A DNA stretch of 64,000 bases, taken from assembly GCF_003590835.1 (NCBI RefSeq), contig NZ_QYUQ01000002.1, positions 4,898,001-4,962,000 on the forward strand, written 5' to 3'. The translations under genes and the position numbers were made by a program. Source of the stretch: Noviherbaspirillum sedimenti (GTDB lineage: Bacteria; Pseudomonadota; Gammaproteobacteria; Burkholderiales; Burkholderiaceae_D). Shown here one piece after another: positions 61,834 to 64,000 of the stretch (the first letter of the stretch is position 1; each line of letters begins with the position of its first letter). The notes under the pieces are model-generated. The model saw only the letters and a list, made by a program, of their open reading frames with translations, was not told where the DNA came from and did no database searches.

Positions 61834-64000
61834 CTAGGGGCTGTGCGCACGGTACCAGTCGGCAAATGCCGCCGCCGGCAATGGCCGGCTGATGTAGAAG
61901 CCCTGCGCCTGGTCGCAGCCGTTTTGCCGCAGGTAGTCCAGCGTTTCTTCCGACTCGATCCCTTCGCCGACCACTTCCAGATTGAGTGTGCGGCCCAGCG
62001 TGATGATGGCGCCGGTGATGGCCCTGCTGGCGCGGTCATTTGCCAGACGCCGTACGAATGACTGATCCACCTTGAGCTTGTCGAGCGGCAGATGGCTCAG
62101 ATGGCTCAGGCTCGAGTAGCCAGTGCCAAAGTCGTCGAGCGCGATGCGCATGCCGGCGGCGCGGATGTTCTTCAATATCGCCACCGCGTCTTCCATGCTA
62201 TCCATCAACGTACTTTCGGTCACTTCTATTTCGATGCAGGCCGGTTCGACTGCCGAATCCAGGATGATGTCGGTCAGCGTCCTGGCGAAGCCACGCTGGC
62301 GGAACTGCAGGGGCGAGACATTGATGGCAATCGTCACCGGCGGCAAGCCCTGGTGGCGCCAGGCCTCGTGCTGGCGACAGGCCTCAGACGCCACCCATTC
62401 CCCCAACAGCCCGATCAGGCCGGCCGATTCCGCGATCGGTACGAAACGATCCGGGCCGACAATTTCGCCATTCTCGCCAGTCAGGCGCAGCAATGCCTCG
62501 ACGCCGGTAAGGCGCCGGCTTTGCATGTCGATTACTGGCTGGTAATGCAGCACCAGACCGCCGCGCGTCAGCGCGCGTTTGAGCCGGGCTTCGATGGCGG
62601 CTGCAGCGTCGACGCGGGCATTCATCGAAGCTGCGAAGACCTGGGTGCTGCCGCTGCCGTGGCCGCATTGCTTGGCCTGGTACATGGCCAGGTCGGCGGC
62701 ATGGATCAGGGTATCGACGTCGATACCATGCTGGGGAAAATGGCTGATGCCGACCGAGGCCGAGATCGACAGATCCAGTGCGTCGATCTCGAACGGCGTC
62801 GACAGCACCTCCACCACGTGCTGGGCAACGGTGGCCGCCGGATGTTTTTCGTCGGCATGCGGCAGCACCACCACGAATTCGTCGCCGCCCAGGCGCCCGA
62901 CCAGATCTTCGCCGCGCACGCACTTGAGCAGCCGCCGCGCCACTTCCTGCAACAGCCTGTCGCCGATTTCGTGGCCGTACAGGTCATTGACCGGCTTGAA
63001 GCGGTCGAGGTCGATGAACAGCACCGCGCCCTGCCTGTGGCTGCGCTGGGCGGCGGCGACCAGGTGGCTGGCATATTCGAAGATCAGCGCCCGATTGGGC
63101 AGGCCGGTCAGGGAGTCGTGCTGCGCGGCTTCCCGCACGCGCTGTTCGGCCAGCTTGTTTTCGGTAATGTCGAGCTGGGTGCCGATCAGCTTCAGGCCCG
63201 CCTTGCTGCGGCGGGAGAGCGGCACGCCGTTGGCAATCATCCAGCGGTAACTGCCGTCGCGGTGTCGCAGCCGGTATTCCAGGCGGTAGTCGGATGAGGG
63301 ATGGGCGAGATAGGCCGCCACTTCGGCTAGTACCCGGCGGCGGTCTTCCGGGTGCAGGCGGCTCTGCCATTCTTCGGGAAGGTTGGCGATTTCGTGGTCC
63401 TGGTAGCCAATCTGCTTTTTCCAGACCGGCGAGTAATAGCATTTGCCGCTGGCGACTTCCCATTCCCAGAAGCCGAGGTGGGCGATCGCCACCGCCAGCT
63501 GCAGCCGCCGTTCGGTTTCCCTGCGTGCATGTTCCAGGTGCTTGCGTTCGGTGATGTCGAAAAACATCGCGGTGCATTCCCGGGGTGCCGGACTGTAGGC
63601 ATAGATCGATACCCAGCGTCCACCGGGGTGCAGGGAAAGTGTTTCGAAGCGGCCTTCGCCGCTTTCCAGCCCGATCCTGCCGAAGTTGCCGATGAAATCG
63701 AAAGCGGCATCGCGGATATTCGGAAAGATTTCAGTGACTCTTTTGCCTTCGATAGCAGAACGATTGATGCCGGTGATGCGCTCGTAGGCCGTATTGACCT
63801 GTTTGACGATGTAATCGACCGGCTGTCCGTGCTGGTCGGTCAGGATCGCGTAGTGCGCGATCGCCATGGTATGGTTGTTGAACAGGGTGGTATAGCGGCG
63901 TTCGCTTTCTTCCAGTTTTTCCTGGGCGCGCTTGAGGTCATCGATGTCGGTGCAGACGCCGAACCAATGCGCCACATTGCCGCTGTCGTCGCGCAGCGGC
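61834..64000 (-). CDS. PAS-GGDEF-EAL c-di-GMP signalling protein, 5' end outside the window
   Basis: The minus-strand frame is open to the window end, giving at least 721 residues of the C-terminal part. Order visible: end of a PAS/PAC domain (HWFGVCTDIDDLKRAQ), a PAS with FNNHTMAIAHYAI, a third PAS with PAC (LAVAIAHLGFWEWEV to YRWMIANGVPLSRRSKAGLKLIGTQLDITE), a GGDEF domain with intact GRLGGDEFVVVL, and an EAL domain with VEALLR, DDFGTGYSSLSH, KLKVDQSF and GEGIES. Both catalytic domains look active. The sensor part is cytoplasmic as far as it can be seen. No inhibitory RxxD is apparent just before GGDEF (the segment reads KCVRGEDLVGR). Confidence 0.92.
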   Translation of the reverse strand, partial: PLRDDSGNVAHWFGVCTDIDDLKRAQEKLEESERRYTTLFNNHTMAIAHYAILTDQHGQPVDYIVKQVNTAYERITGINRSAIEGKRVTEIFPNIRDAAFDFIGNFGRIGLESGEGRFETLSLHPGGRWVSIYAYSPAPRECTAMFFDITERKHLEHARRETERRLQLAVAIAHLGFWEWEVASGKCYYSPVWKKQIGYQDHEIANLPEEWQSRLHPEDRRRVLAEVAAYLAHPSSDYRLEYRLRHRDGSYRWMIANGVPLSRRSKAGLKLIGTQLDITENKLAEQRVREAAQHDSLTGLPNRALIFEYASHLVAAAQRSHRQGAVLFIDLDRFKPVNDLYGHEIGDRLLQEVARRLLKCVRGEDLVGRLGGDEFVVVLPHADEKHPAATVAQHVVEVLSTPFEIDALDLSISASVGISHFPQHGIDVDTLIHAADLAMYQAKQCGHGSGSTQVFAASMNARVDAAAAIEARLKRALTRGGLVLHYQPVIDMQSRRLTGVEALLRLTGENGEIVGPDRFVPIAESAGLIGLLGEWVASEACRQHEAWRHQGLPPVTIAINVSPLQFRQRGFARTLTDIILDSAVEPACIEIEVTESTLMDSMEDAVAILKNIRAAGMRIALDDFGTGYSSLSHLSHLPLDKLKVDQSFVRRLANDRASRAITGAIITLGRTLNLEVVGEGIESEETLDYLRQNGCDQAQGFYISRPLPAAAFADWYRAHSP

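Overview
The window looks like ordinary chromosome from a betaproteobacterium of the order Burkholderiales, most likely Oxalobacteraceae (a Herminiimonas/Janthinobacterium/Collimonas-like organism). This rests on gene content and order: groESL with CIRCE, rho-trxA, zapB-zapA-6S RNA, a homodimeric aceE with an lpdA that carries its own lipoyl domain, a small Trp-rich protein, phaC with a phasin, and DUF4124 and holC neighbours. The genus is an inference; no 16S gene is present. Coding sequence is GC-rich and intergenic patches are more AT-rich. The window opens inside groEL and closes inside a PAS-GGDEF-EAL gene.

Layout. 1-2.1 kb: groEL (3' end cut off) and groES under a CIRCE operator and a sigma-32-type promoter. 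2.2-2.7 kb: tRNA-Asp and tRNA-Glu with a duplicated tRNA-Glu 3' end and terminator. 2.8-7.1 kb: an RND efflux pair. 7.2-11.4 kb: tRNA-Leu, a PfkB kinase, a MATE exporter and a GT-C glycosyltransferase. 11.5-13.7 kb: rpmE2, rho, trxA. 14-17.3 kb: a Cache-HAMP-GGDEF-EAL protein, zapB-like, zapA and 6S RNA. 17.3-24.6 kb: a palindromic dispersed repeat, EVE protein, TauE/SafE permease, malonyl-CoA/acyl-CoA synthetase, M48 lipoprotein peptidase, enoyl-CoA hydratase, lgt, ilvD. 24.6-33.1 kb: small Trp-rich protein, cytochrome c, LivK-type binding protein, a broken Lrp-family gene, dadA, a DUF2486-like protein, holC, a DUF4124-glutaredoxin protein, prlC, a second inverted copy of the dispersed repeat, folD.

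33.3-40 kb is the pyruvate dehydrogenase operon, with a proteasome-like Ntn hydrolase gene (matching the family called BPH, beta-proteobacterial proteasome homologue) between aceF and lpdA. This is the most striking functional association in the window. 40-43.6 kb is an accessory island: a frameshifted and truncated integron-type integrase, an attC-like structure, minus-strand cassette-like genes (RibD-type reductase, PPC/DUF296 protein, small secreted protein), and a complete IS630-family element that has split the small secreted-protein gene. The insertion can be reconstructed to the base from its TA duplication.

43.7-52.6 kb: arginine/lysine-type decarboxylase, folA, PHA synthase, tandem Usp protein, phasin, an Fnr-type regulator without the N-terminal iron-sulfur cysteines, a NarL-type response regulator and a second Usp. 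Together these look like a carbon-storage and low-oxygen or stress group. 53-64 kb: GspB/GspA (ExeB/ExeA-like), an OsmC protein, a small protein with two FPASDP repeats, a Rec-EAL protein, a CoA-transferase, a Methyltransf_32-type methyltransferase, a small unknown protein and the PAS-GGDEF-EAL gene. Three c-di-GMP-related proteins lie in this window. No CRISPR array, rRNA operon, prophage or replication origin was seen.
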